NCBI RefSeq assembly: GCF_014649495.1
Contig: NZ_BMTD01000006.1
Span: 1-64,000, forward strand
DNA length: 64,000 nucleotides
Direction: 5' to 3'
Source of the DNA: Streptomyces filipinensis
Lineage (GTDB): Bacteria > Actinomycetota > Actinomycetes > Streptomycetales > Streptomycetaceae
The stretch's first letter is position 1, and each line of letters opens with the position of its first letter. A model generated the notes under the pieces. The model worked only from the letters and a program-made list of their open reading frames with translations. It ran no database searches and was not told where the DNA came from. Shown in pieces: positions 8,079 to 16,089 of this stretch. The position numbers and the translations under genes are program-made.

Positions 8079-8980
8079 CACAGAACCTGGCGCGTACTGT
8101 TTTCCTGCTCGCCCACACCGGGCGGCCCGCGGCGATCCGCAGTGCGGAACTCGTCGTCAAGGGCCTGCTGCGGCATGGCATCGGGGTGCGGGTGCTGGAG
8201 GAGGAGGCGCGCGACCTGCCGCTGCCGGACGAGGTGCAGCTGGTCAAGGAGGCCACTCCGCAGTGCCTCGACGGGTGCGAGCTGCTGATCGTACTCGGCG
8301 GTGACGGCACGCTGCTGAGGGGCGCGGAGTTCGCGCGGGCGTCCGGGGTGCCGATGCTCGGCGTCAACCTGGGGCGCGTCGGGTTCCTCGCGGAGGCGGA
8401 ACGCGATGACCTCGATCGGGTGGTCGACCGGGTGGTGGCGCGGTCGTACGAGGTCGAGGAGCGGATGACCGTCGATGTCGTCGTGCACCGCAACGGCGAC
8501 ATCGTGCACACGGACTGGGCGCTGAACGAGGCGGCCGTGCAGAAGGCCGGCGCCGAGAAGCTGCTGGAAGTCGTGCTGGAGATCGACGGGCGCCCGGTGT
8601 CGGAGTTCGGGTGTGACGGGGTGATCCTGTCCACGCCCACGGGGTCCACGGCGTACGCGTTCTCCGCCGGCGGGCCGGTGGTGTGGCCCGAGGTGGAGGC
8701 GCTGCTGATGGTGCCGATCAGTGCGCACGCGCTCTTCGCAAAGCCGCTGGTCACGTCCCCGGACTCGGTGCTCGCGGTGGAGGTTCTGCCGCACATCCCG
8801 CCGGGTGTGCTGTGGTGCGACGGGCGGCGGACCGTGGAGTTGCCGCCCGGAGCGCGGGTGGAGGTGCGGCGGGGGGCGGTGCCGGTGCGGCTGGCCCGGC
8901 TGCACCACTCGTCCTTCACCGACCGGCTCGTGGCGAAGTTCGCATTGCCGACCACCGGGTGGCGAGGGGCGCCTCACTAG
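8075..8980 (+). CDS. nadK: NAD kinase
   Basis: A 301-residue ATP-NAD kinase that phosphorylates NAD to NADP in the cytoplasm. Family motifs are GGDGT (75-79), NLGRVGFLAE (98-107), the conserved NE pair in WALNEAAV and the Gly-rich STPTGSTAYAFSAGGP loop. It starts at a TTG whose last two bases overlap the tlyA stop (TTGA), so it is translated by coupling. Length and motifs are complete. Confidence 0.95.
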   Translation: MTQNLARTVFLLAHTGRPAAIRSAELVVKGLLRHGIGVRVLEEEARDLPLPDEVQLVKEATPQCLDGCELLIVLGGDGTLLRGAEFARASGVPMLGVNLGRVGFLAEAERDDLDRVVDRVVARSYEVEERMTVDVVVHRNGDIVHTDWALNEAAVQKAGAEKLLEVVLEIDGRPVSEFGCDGVILSTPTGSTAYAFSAGGPVVWPEVEALLMVPISAHALFAKPLVTSPDSVLAVEVLPHIPPGVLWCDGRRTVELPPGARVEVRRGAVPVRLARLHHSSFTDRLVAKFALPTTGWRGAPH

Positions 8981-9031
8981 AAAGAGCGGCCTGTGTGCAC
9001 TCCCCGCCCCGGACCTCGTATGGTCTGTTCC

Positions 9032-10762
9032 GTGTTGGAGGAGATGCGGATACGGTCGCTCGGGGTCATCGACGACGCGGTCGTCGAGCTGTCGCCCGGG
9101 TTCACCGCCGTCACCGGTGAGACGGGTGCGGGCAAGACCATGGTGGTCACCAGCCTGGGGCTGCTGCTCGGCGGGCGGGCGGACCCGGCGCTCGTGCGGA
9201 TCGGGGCCGGGAAGGCGGTCGTGGAGGGGCGGGTCACCGTCCCCGCGGGCGCCGCCGCCGTCGTACGCGCCGAGGAGGCCGGGGCCGAGCTGGACGACGG
9301 GGCCCTGCTGATCAGCCGTACCGTTTCCGCCGAGGGACGTTCCCGCGCCCATCTGGGCGGGCGCTCGGTGCCGGTCGGGCTGCTCGCCGAGCTGGCCGAC
9401 GACCTGGCGGCCGTGCACGGGCAGACCGACCAGCAGGGGCTGCTGAAGCTGTCCCGGCAGCGGCAGGCCCTGGACCGGTACGCCGGGGACGCCGTCGCCG
9501 TACCGCTGGCCAAGTACACCGAGGCCTACCGGCGGCTGCGGGCCGTCTCCGCCGAGCTGGAGGAGATCACCACGCGCGCGCGTGAGCGGGCGCAGGAAGC
9601 CGACATGCTGCGGTACGGGCTGGAGGAGATCGCCGCCGTCGAGCCGCGGGCCGGCGAGGACGCCGAGCTCGCCGAGGAGGCCGAGCGGCTGGGGCACGCG
9701 GAGGCCCTGTCGTCCGCCGCCGCGGTCGCGCACGCCGCTCTCGCGGGCAATCCCGAGGACCCCGAGGGCATCGACGCCTCGACGCTGGTCGCGGGCGCCC
9801 ACCGGGCGCTGGAGGCCGTGCGGTCGCACGATCCGGCGCTGGCCTCCCTCGCCGACCGGATCGGGGAGATCGGGATCCTGCTCGGCGATGTCGCCGGGGA
9901 GCTGGCCGGGTACGCCGACGACCTCGACGCCGATCCGCTGCGGCTGGCCGCCGTGGAGGAGCGCCGGGCGGCCCTCACCACCCTCACCCGCAAGTACGGC
10001 GACGACGTCGGCGCCGTACTCGCCTGGGCCGAGCAGAGCGCCGCGCGCCTGACCGAGCTGGACGGCGACGACGAGCGGATCGGGGAGCTGGCCGCCGAGC
10101 GGGACGCGCTGCGCTCGGAACTGGGCGGGCTCGCGCAGGCCTTGACGGACGCGCGGGCCGAGGCGGCCGAGCGGTTCGCCGCCGCCGTGACCGCCGAGCT
10201 GGCCTCGCTGGCGATGCCCCACGCACGCGTGTCCTTCGACATCCGCCAGACCGAGGACCCGCAGGGCGTCGAGGTCGGTGGACGTCCGGTCGCCTACGGC
10301 CCGGCGGGCGTCGACGAGGTCGAGCTGCTGCTCGCCCCGCACCCGGGCGCGCCGCCGCGGCCCATCGCCAAGGGTGCGTCCGGCGGTGAGCTGTCCCGGG
10401 TGATGCTCGCCGTCGAGGTCGTCTTCGCGGGCACCGACCCGGTGCCGACGTATCTCTTCGACGAGGTCGACGCCGGTGTCGGCGGCAAGGCCGCGGTCGA
10501 GATCGGGCGGCGGCTGGCGAAGCTCGCCCGGACCGCGCAGGTCGTCGTGGTCACCCACCTTCCCCAGGTCGCCGCGTTCGCCGACCGGCAGCTGCTGGTC
10601 GAGAAGACCAACGACGGGACGGTCACCCGGTCCGGCGTGAAGGTGCTGGAGGGCGAGGAGCGCGTCCGCGAGCTGTCGCGGATGCTGGCCGGCCAGGAGG
10701 ACTCCGAGACGGCCCGCGCGCACGCGGAGGAACTGCTGGCGACGGCGCGGGCCGACCTGTAG
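9032..10762 (+). CDS. recN: DNA repair protein RecN
   Basis: An SMC-like ATPase of double-strand-break repair, 576 residues from the GTG at 9032 (LEEMRIRSLGVIDDA is the usual beginning). Upstream in-frame starts at 9020 (ATG) and 8993 (GTG) are possible. Walker A is GETGAGKT near residue 28. Two long coiled-coil stretches with Ala/Glu/Arg-rich heptads flank the centre. The C-terminal half has the ABC signature KGASGGELSRVMLAVE and Walker B TYLFDEVDAGVGG. RecN tethers broken ends to allow RecA-dependent repair. The nadK-recN order is conserved. Confidence 0.95.
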   Translation: MLEEMRIRSLGVIDDAVVELSPGFTAVTGETGAGKTMVVTSLGLLLGGRADPALVRIGAGKAVVEGRVTVPAGAAAVVRAEEAGAELDDGALLISRTVSAEGRSRAHLGGRSVPVGLLAELADDLAAVHGQTDQQGLLKLSRQRQALDRYAGDAVAVPLAKYTEAYRRLRAVSAELEEITTRARERAQEADMLRYGLEEIAAVEPRAGEDAELAEEAERLGHAEALSSAAAVAHAALAGNPEDPEGIDASTLVAGAHRALEAVRSHDPALASLADRIGEIGILLGDVAGELAGYADDLDADPLRLAAVEERRAALTTLTRKYGDDVGAVLAWAEQSAARLTELDGDDERIGELAAERDALRSELGGLAQALTDARAEAAERFAAAVTAELASLAMPHARVSFDIRQTEDPQGVEVGGRPVAYGPAGVDEVELLLAPHPGAPPRPIAKGASGGELSRVMLAVEVVFAGTDPVPTYLFDEVDAGVGGKAAVEIGRRLAKLARTAQVVVVTHLPQVAAFADRQLLVEKTNDGTVTRSGVKVLEGEERVRELSRMLAGQEDSETARAHAEELLATARADL

Positions 10763-10782
10763 GCGGGTTCCAGGGTGGCGGG

Positions 10783-11535
10783 ATGATCACCAGGCGAAAG
10801 TCCCGCTCCTTCCTCCTGTCCGCCGCGCTCACCCGGGCCGGGCAGGCCCTGTTCCGCAGTCGGCCGCCCGGCGGACGGGAGCGGTGGGAGCGGACGAACT
10901 ACGCGGGGCGGACCGTCGAGCTGTACGCCGGGCCCGCCTGCGCCGTCTCCGCCGCCGTCGGAGCCGGCCGGGCGTACCCCGGTGCCGGGCTCGCCGTGCT
11001 CGCGGCCGGGGTGTGCGGGGCGTACGACGACGTCGCCGGGGCCGGGGACCCGCGGCGCGGGTTCCGGGCGCATCTGGGGGCCCTGCGGGAGGGCGAGATC
11101 ACCAGCGGGGCCGTGAAGCTGTTCGGGATATCGGCGGCCGGGCTGGTGGCCGGTGCGCTGATGAAGGAGCGGTTCCTCGACAGGGTGCTCGCCGGTGTCG
11201 TGATCGCCGGGGCCGCGCACGTCGTCAACCTGCTCGACGTACGGCCCGGCCGGGCGGCCGGTGCCGTGCTCGCGCTCGGGGCGCCGGGGCTGCTGCGCGG
11301 CGGTCCGGCGGGGGAGCTGGCGGCCGCCGCGGTGGGCGCCGCCGCGGCCGTCCTGCCCGACGATCTCGGGGAGCGCGCGATGATCGGGGACACGGGGGCG
11401 CATGCCCTCGGCGCGGCGCTGGGGGCGGCCGTGGTGGCCGGTAACCAGCGCCCTGGTCTTCTCGCGCACGCCGTCGCGGTCGTGGCCGCCACGGTGCACG
11501 GGGACCGGGTGAGTGCCTGGGCGCGGGCGCTGTGA
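10783..11535 (+). CDS. MraY/WecA-like membrane glycosyl-1-phosphate transferase, divergent
   Basis: A 250-residue Ala/Leu/Gly-rich membrane protein with about seven hydrophobic segments. Four sites recall the phospho-glycosyl transferase family 4 (MraY/WecA): NYAG near residue 40, the aspartate pair in GAYDDVAG, the HVVNLLDVRPGRA loop (family NxxDG), and GDTGAHALGAALG, equivalent to GDxGS. The protein is much shorter than MraY (about 350) and lacks the first and last helices, so activity is uncertain. It sits between recN and a GT4 glycosyltransferase, suggesting a shared role in a lipid-linked polymer. In mycobacteria and corynebacteria this slot holds the SteA/SteB (Rv1697/Rv1698) genes instead. 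Confidence 0.68.
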   Translation: MITRRKSRSFLLSAALTRAGQALFRSRPPGGRERWERTNYAGRTVELYAGPACAVSAAVGAGRAYPGAGLAVLAAGVCGAYDDVAGAGDPRRGFRAHLGALREGEITSGAVKLFGISAAGLVAGALMKERFLDRVLAGVVIAGAAHVVNLLDVRPGRAAGAVLALGAPGLLRGGPAGELAAAAVGAAAAVLPDDLGERAMIGDTGAHALGAALGAAVVAGNQRPGLLAHAVAVVAATVHGDRVSAWARAL

Positions 11536-11587
11536 GGGTCTGACCTCGCCCTTGGCGGGGGGCGCCGGTCGGCCTCGCCGGGCCTCA

Positions 11588-11603
11588 CTCACCCGTGTGG
11601 GTG
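11588..11603. terminator. Short hairpin after the MraY-like gene
   Basis: TCACCC and GGGTGA pair across a GTGT loop, 50 bp after the MraY-like stop. It is a weak candidate terminator. The remaining gap to 11803 shows nothing else I can name apart from the ribosome-binding site of the next gene. Confidence 0.4.
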
Positions 11604-11802
11604 ACGTGCTCCGGCGCATTGCCCCGGCCCGCCGCACTGTGCGCCCTCCGGATTTCCCGTAACGGCGGCTCCCCCTGGCATGCTTGAGGGGACACGGTCC
11701 GCGCGGGAGGCGCGCGGGGTACGACCTTCCGCCCCCATGATCCCGCTACCTTCTGTACGTTTCCTCGTGACCGCCCACGCCGAACCAGGAGCGCCGGCCC
11801 CC

Positions 11803-12939
11803 GTGACCCCCCTGAGCAGCAACGCACCGCACGGCCAGTCGCCGCTGCGCACCGTGCAGGTGCTGGGCGGAGGCAACGCCGGCAGCAGCGCGCATGTGCG
11901 CTCGCTGACCGAGGGGCTCGCGGCGAGGGGCGTGCGGGTCACGGTGTGCGCCCCCGTCGAGGCCGACCGGGCCTACGACTTCACCGGCGCCGGTGCCGAA
12001 CACGTGCACGTGCCCCGCAGCAGCGACCCCGTCTCGGTGGCCGCACTGCGGACGGCCTGCGCGAGGGCCGACCTGGTGCACGCGCACGGGCTGCACGCCT
12101 CCTTCCGGGCCGTCCTCGCGCTCAGCGGCCGGCCCACCCCGCTCGTCGTCACCTGGCACAACCGGGCCGAGGCGGAGGGCCCGCGGGCGCATCTGCTGCG
12201 GCTGCTGGAGCGACGGGTGATGCGGACGGCGGCCGTGGTCCTCGGCACCAGCTCCGACCTGGTGGACCGGGCCAGGCGGACCGGGGCGAGGGACGCCCGG
12301 CTCGCCGCCGTCGGCCTGCCCGGACAGCGCCGGCCCGTCGTGCTCGACGACCCCGACCTGCTGCGCCCCAAGGTCCGCGCCGAACTCGGCGCCACCGGCC
12401 GTCCGTTGCTCGTCGCGGTCGGCTCCCTCGACCGCCGGCGCGGCTACGAGGTCCTGCTCGACGCTGCCCGGGCCTGGCGCGCCCTGGACCCCGTGCCGCT
12501 GGTCGTCATCGCGGGAGAGGGGCCGCTGCGGGCGCTGCTGCAGCGGCGGATCGAGGACGAGGAGCTGCCGGTGCGGCTCATCGGGCGCCGCGAGGACGTG
12601 CCCGAGCTGCTCGCCGCCGCGGATCTGGCCCTGCTGACCAGCAGCTGGGAGTCCCGGTCCGTCCTCGCCCAGGAAGCGCTGTACGCGCGCGTGCCGCTCG
12701 TCGCGACCCGGGTCGGCGGCATTCCCGACCTCGTCGGCGACGCGGCCGAACTCGTCCCGTACGCCGACCCGAAGGCGCTCGCGGACGCGGTCGTACGGCT
12801 CCTGGCGGACCCCGAGCGCCGGGAGGAGCTGCGCGAGCGGGGCGTGCGGCAGGCCGCCGGCTGGCCGAGCGAGGACGAGACGGTCGCCCAGGTGCTCAGC
12901 GTGTACGACGAGTTGACGCAGCCCCGGCCGCTGCCCTGA
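11803..12939 (+). CDS. Glycosyltransferase family 4 (GT-B fold)
   Basis: A 378-residue GT-B glycosyltransferase. The N-terminal domain opens with RTVQVLGGGNAGSSAHV, the usual acceptor-side start with the GGxxxH pattern. The C-terminal nucleotide-sugar domain has VAVGSLDRRRGYEVLLDA and the E-x7-E region SSWESRSVLAQEALY. It acts in the cytoplasm and would use a nucleotide or lipid sugar donor. The acceptor is unknown. AGGAG at 11787-11791 supports the GTG at 11803. In-frame upstream starts at 11680 and 11737 would add a Pro-rich leader without a ribosome-binding site. The neighbouring MraY-like protein suggests cooperation in an envelope glycan. Confidence 0.86.
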   Translation: MTPLSSNAPHGQSPLRTVQVLGGGNAGSSAHVRSLTEGLAARGVRVTVCAPVEADRAYDFTGAGAEHVHVPRSSDPVSVAALRTACARADLVHAHGLHASFRAVLALSGRPTPLVVTWHNRAEAEGPRAHLLRLLERRVMRTAAVVLGTSSDLVDRARRTGARDARLAAVGLPGQRRPVVLDDPDLLRPKVRAELGATGRPLLVAVGSLDRRRGYEVLLDAARAWRALDPVPLVVIAGEGPLRALLQRRIEDEELPVRLIGRREDVPELLAAADLALLTSSWESRSVLAQEALYARVPLVATRVGGIPDLVGDAAELVPYADPKALADAVVRLLADPERREELRERGVRQAAGWPSEDETVAQVLSVYDELTQPRPLP

Positions 12940-12946
12940 GCCCGCC

Positions 12947-14593
12947 TCAGGGCACGTGCCGGCGGGCCCGGAGGGCGAGGCTCAACGCCAGGACCGTCTG
13001 CGGGTCGTCGAGGTCGGTGCCCAGCAACTCGCCGATACGGGCGAGGCGGTTGTAGAGGGTCTGGCGGTTGAGGTGCAGTTCCCGGGCGGTCTCGGCCTTG
13101 CGCCCCGCGTGCGCCAGATAGGTCTCCAGGGTCGGCAGCAGCGGCGGCTTGGAGCGGTGGTCGTGGTCGCGCAGCGGGCCGATCGCGCGGTCCACGAACG
13201 CGGCGAGGTCAGGGTGGTCGCGCAGCCGCCACATCAGCAGATCGATGTCGAGGCGGCGGGCGTCGTACCAGGGCCGGTCGGTCAGGCCCTGGGCCGCCGT
13301 CGCCGTCTCCGCCGCGTGTCTGAGCCCGGCCGACGCCGCCGCCCAGCCGCCCGCCACACCGACGACCACCACCGGCGGCGGCGACCCCGGCCGGCGCATC
13401 CCGGCCCGCTCCACGCCCGCCCGCAGCGCCGCCGCCACCCGGTCCGCGACCGTCGACCGCTCCGATTCCGAGCGCAGGCCCAGCAGCACCAGCACCCGCC
13501 CCTCCACCGGCCGCACGCCCAGCAGCACCGGCACCCCGACCGCGGCCAGTTCCTCGGACACCGCACGCGCCAGCACCGCCCAGCCGCCGCCGGGGGAGAG
13601 GGAGTCACCGATCCGCATGACCACGGGCAGCAGCGGGCTGTCGCCGGGTTTGAAGCCGAGGACCCGGGCCTGCGCCGGGGCGTCCTCGGCGGTGATCCGG
13701 CCCTCGGCGAGATCGGTGAGGAAGTCACCGCGCCCCCGGGCGGCCAGCTCCTCCTCCTGCCGGGCCTGCATCAGCACCACGGCCAGGATGCCCGCGGCCC
13801 GCTCGGCGGCGATCCGGTGGACCGGGGTCAGCGGGGAGCGGACCGGCAGCAGGACCAGCCGGGCGCGCACCGAGCCCGCCGTCCCCGGGCCGCCGCCGGG
13901 CACGTCCACCAGCACCGAGCCGGTGGGCGGCGGCGCGTCCTTGTGCGGGCCGCGCAGCCCCTCCCACACCTGGAGCGGATCGGCGCCCTCGGGTCCTTCC
14001 CCGGCCGCGTACAGCAGCCGGCCGTCGGCCGTCTCCAGGAACACCGGGTTGCCGCTGAAGCCGGCCAGGATGCCCAGCACCTGCGGCACCCCGCCGCCGC
14101 CCAGCAGCGCCTCGGTGCAGCGCCGGTGCACCTCCTCGGCCCGCTGGAGCAGTGCGTAGTGGCCGTTGACGATCTCGGTGTGGATCTCCTCGGTCACGGT
14201 CACGAACGGCACCTCGCGGTGCAGCTGCACCAGCGGCAGCCCCGCGCTGCGGGCGGTGTCCACCAGGGCCGCCGGCAAGCGCGTGAAGCGCGGGCCCAGC
14301 TCCACCACCAGGGCGGCGATCCCGCGCTCGGCGAGCGTGCGCACGAACGCCCGCTGCTCGGCCGGGCGGGTGCCGAGGCCGTAGCCGGTGGTGAGCAGCA
14401 GCTCGCCGCCCTTGAGCAGCGAGGCGATGTTCGGCACCTCGCCCGCGTGCACCCAGCGCACCGTGCGTCCCAGCCGGTCGGCACCCGCCAGGATCTCCGG
14501 CAGCCCGCTGCGCAGCCCGGGCAGTTCCAGCGCCCGCTGAAGGGTGATCCCGGCGCCCTGGGTGTCGAGTCGGTTGTCCGTGCGGCTGTCCAT
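12947..14593 (-). CDS. PucR-family transcriptional regulator
   Basis: A 548-residue regulator. Residues about 15-140 form the PucR (purine catabolism-type) sensory domain, which opens with ITLQRALELPGLRSGLPEI and contains the VRWVHAGEVPN motif. A GGDEF-like/CdaR middle region follows. The C-terminus is a PucR-type HTH (LPTLETYLAHAGRKAETARELHLNRQTLYNRLARIGELLG, about residues 480-520). Members often control purine, amino acid or sugar-acid degradation. It ends 7 bp from the end of the glycosyltransferase gene and starts 44 bp after the stop of the flavoprotein gene on the same strand, so it could be cotranscribed with that gene and control it. The target is unproven. Confidence 0.9.
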   Translation of the reverse strand: MDSRTDNRLDTQGAGITLQRALELPGLRSGLPEILAGADRLGRTVRWVHAGEVPNIASLLKGGELLLTTGYGLGTRPAEQRAFVRTLAERGIAALVVELGPRFTRLPAALVDTARSAGLPLVQLHREVPFVTVTEEIHTEIVNGHYALLQRAEEVHRRCTEALLGGGGVPQVLGILAGFSGNPVFLETADGRLLYAAGEGPEGADPLQVWEGLRGPHKDAPPPTGSVLVDVPGGGPGTAGSVRARLVLLPVRSPLTPVHRIAAERAAGILAVVLMQARQEEELAARGRGDFLTDLAEGRITAEDAPAQARVLGFKPGDSPLLPVVMRIGDSLSPGGGWAVLARAVSEELAAVGVPVLLGVRPVEGRVLVLLGLRSESERSTVADRVAAALRAGVERAGMRRPGSPPPVVVVGVAGGWAAASAGLRHAAETATAAQGLTDRPWYDARRLDIDLLMWRLRDHPDLAAFVDRAIGPLRDHDHRSKPPLLPTLETYLAHAGRKAETARELHLNRQTLYNRLARIGELLGTDLDDPQTVLALSLALRARRHVP

Positions 14594-14637
14594 GCAGCGG
14601 ACGCTACCTGCGCAAACGCCCGCAGGACAGCTCCTCG

Positions 14638-16017
14638 CTAGATCGGCCGGATGTTGTGGTTGAAGCGGAAGACGTTGTCGGGATCCCAGCGCCGCTTCAC
14701 CTTCGCCAGGCGCAGGGTGTTCTCCTCGCCCAGGCCCGCCCTGACCCGCTCGGGGCCCTCGTCACCGATGAGGTTGAGGCAGACGGCACCCGTGCTCCAC
14801 GGCCGGACGGCGGCGCGTACGTCCCGCACCCAGGCGATGGCCCGCCCGTCGTCGGCCGGGTCCTCCCAGAGGGCGAACGGGTGCACCGCCCAGGGCGCGT
14901 CCCGGTACGCCACCGGGTACGCGCGGGGACCGGCGGGGATCGCCCCGCCCTGCGGGAACAGGATGTGCTGGGCGCCGGCCGGCACCGGCATGCCGGCGGC
15001 GCGGGCGCAGAAGAGGTCGACCGCGTCGTCCGGCAGCGCGGCGAGGTACTCCGCCGACCAGTGGCCGCGCAGCCCGGGCGGATCGTCGAGCAGGCACTGC
15101 AGGTCGGCGTACGGCAGGTCACCGGCCAGCTCGGCCTCGTGCGGCAGCGCGAGCAGCGGCTCGGCGAGCTTGCGCAGGTCGTCCTCGCCGCCGGCGTAGG
15201 TCAGCAGGACCGCGCAGACCAGCTCGCCGACCAGCGCCGGCGGTGTGTACCGCGCGGGCGGCCCGGTGCGGTAGCGCACGGCGCCGCTCACCTCGTCGGG
15301 TCCGCTGTGGATGATCTCGCGGAAGGTGCGGACCACGTCCGGACCGGACTCCGGCAGGCACAGCAGCTGCACGACCGAGAACTCCGGCAGCTCGTGCAGC
15401 TCCAGGGTGAGCGCGGTGGCGATGCCGAAGTTGCCGCCCCCGCCGTGCAGCGCCCAGAACAGGTCCGGGTTCTCGTCGGCGTTCGCGTGCACCCGCTCGG
15501 CCTCGGCGGTGACGAGTTCCACGCCGAGGAGGTTGTCGACGGCGAGGCCGAAGGCCCGGTCCAGCCAGCCGGTGCCGCCGCCCAGGACGAAGCCGCCGAC
15601 ACCGGTGGTGGAGGCACGCGCGCCGGTGGTCGCGAGGCCGTACGGCTGGGTGGCCCGGTCCAGGTGGCTGATCGTGGCGCCGCCCCCGATCCGGACGGCC
15701 TCGGCCGCCGGGTCGACGGTCACCTGGTGCATCCGGCGCAGGTCCACGACGAGGGCGCCGTCGATCCGGGCCCCTGCCAGGCCGTGTCCGCCGCCGCGCA
15801 CCGCGACGCGCAGGTCCAGTTCGCGCGCGAAGCGGACGGCACGCACCACGTCGGCCGCGTCCGCGCACTGCGCGATCACGGCCGGGCGCCGGTCGGGCAG
15901 GGTGCTGAAGGCCGTCCGGGTGTCGTCGTAACCGGGGTCCCCCGGCGCGAACACGTCCCCGACCAGATCCTCGCGGAGCGCGGTCAGCGCCGCGCCCGCC
16001 TTGGAACGGGCAGCCAT
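14638..16017 (-). CDS. FAD-linked oxidoreductase, berberine-bridge (BBE) type
   Basis: A 459-residue flavoenzyme with a PCMH FAD-binding domain (about residues 40-210) and a C-terminal BBE segment. VRGGGHGLAG contains the histidine (H78) that normally binds FAD covalently. The position that carries a second flavin-linking cysteine in bicovalent members is occupied by TTGVGGFVLGGG, so a single covalent link is expected. The closing KRRWDPDNVFRFNHNIRPI is the BBE signature. Such enzymes oxidise alcohols, sugars or secondary metabolites with oxygen. No signal peptide is visible. It lies immediately upstream of the PucR gene on the same strand. Confidence 0.9.
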   Translation of the reverse strand: MAARSKAGAALTALREDLVGDVFAPGDPGYDDTRTAFSTLPDRRPAVIAQCADAADVVRAVRFARELDLRVAVRGGGHGLAGARIDGALVVDLRRMHQVTVDPAAEAVRIGGGATISHLDRATQPYGLATTGARASTTGVGGFVLGGGTGWLDRAFGLAVDNLLGVELVTAEAERVHANADENPDLFWALHGGGGNFGIATALTLELHELPEFSVVQLLCLPESGPDVVRTFREIIHSGPDEVSGAVRYRTGPPARYTPPALVGELVCAVLLTYAGGEDDLRKLAEPLLALPHEAELAGDLPYADLQCLLDDPPGLRGHWSAEYLAALPDDAVDLFCARAAGMPVPAGAQHILFPQGGAIPAGPRAYPVAYRDAPWAVHPFALWEDPADDGRAIAWVRDVRAAVRPWSTGAVCLNLIGDEGPERVRAGLGEENTLRLAKVKRRWDPDNVFRFNHNIRPI

Positions 16018-16089
16018 GGCAGCCCCCTTCCGGCAGGGTCCACCTTCCAGCCTAGGCCGGGCGGTGCGCCCCCGAAGGGGCGCGGGGAC

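Noticed and set aside
7454..10723. A 1089-codon open frame antisense to tlyA, nadK and recN.
   Set aside because: Long antisense frames are expected in DNA with very high GC at third positions. The predicted protein has no motifs, and three well-supported genes lie opposite.
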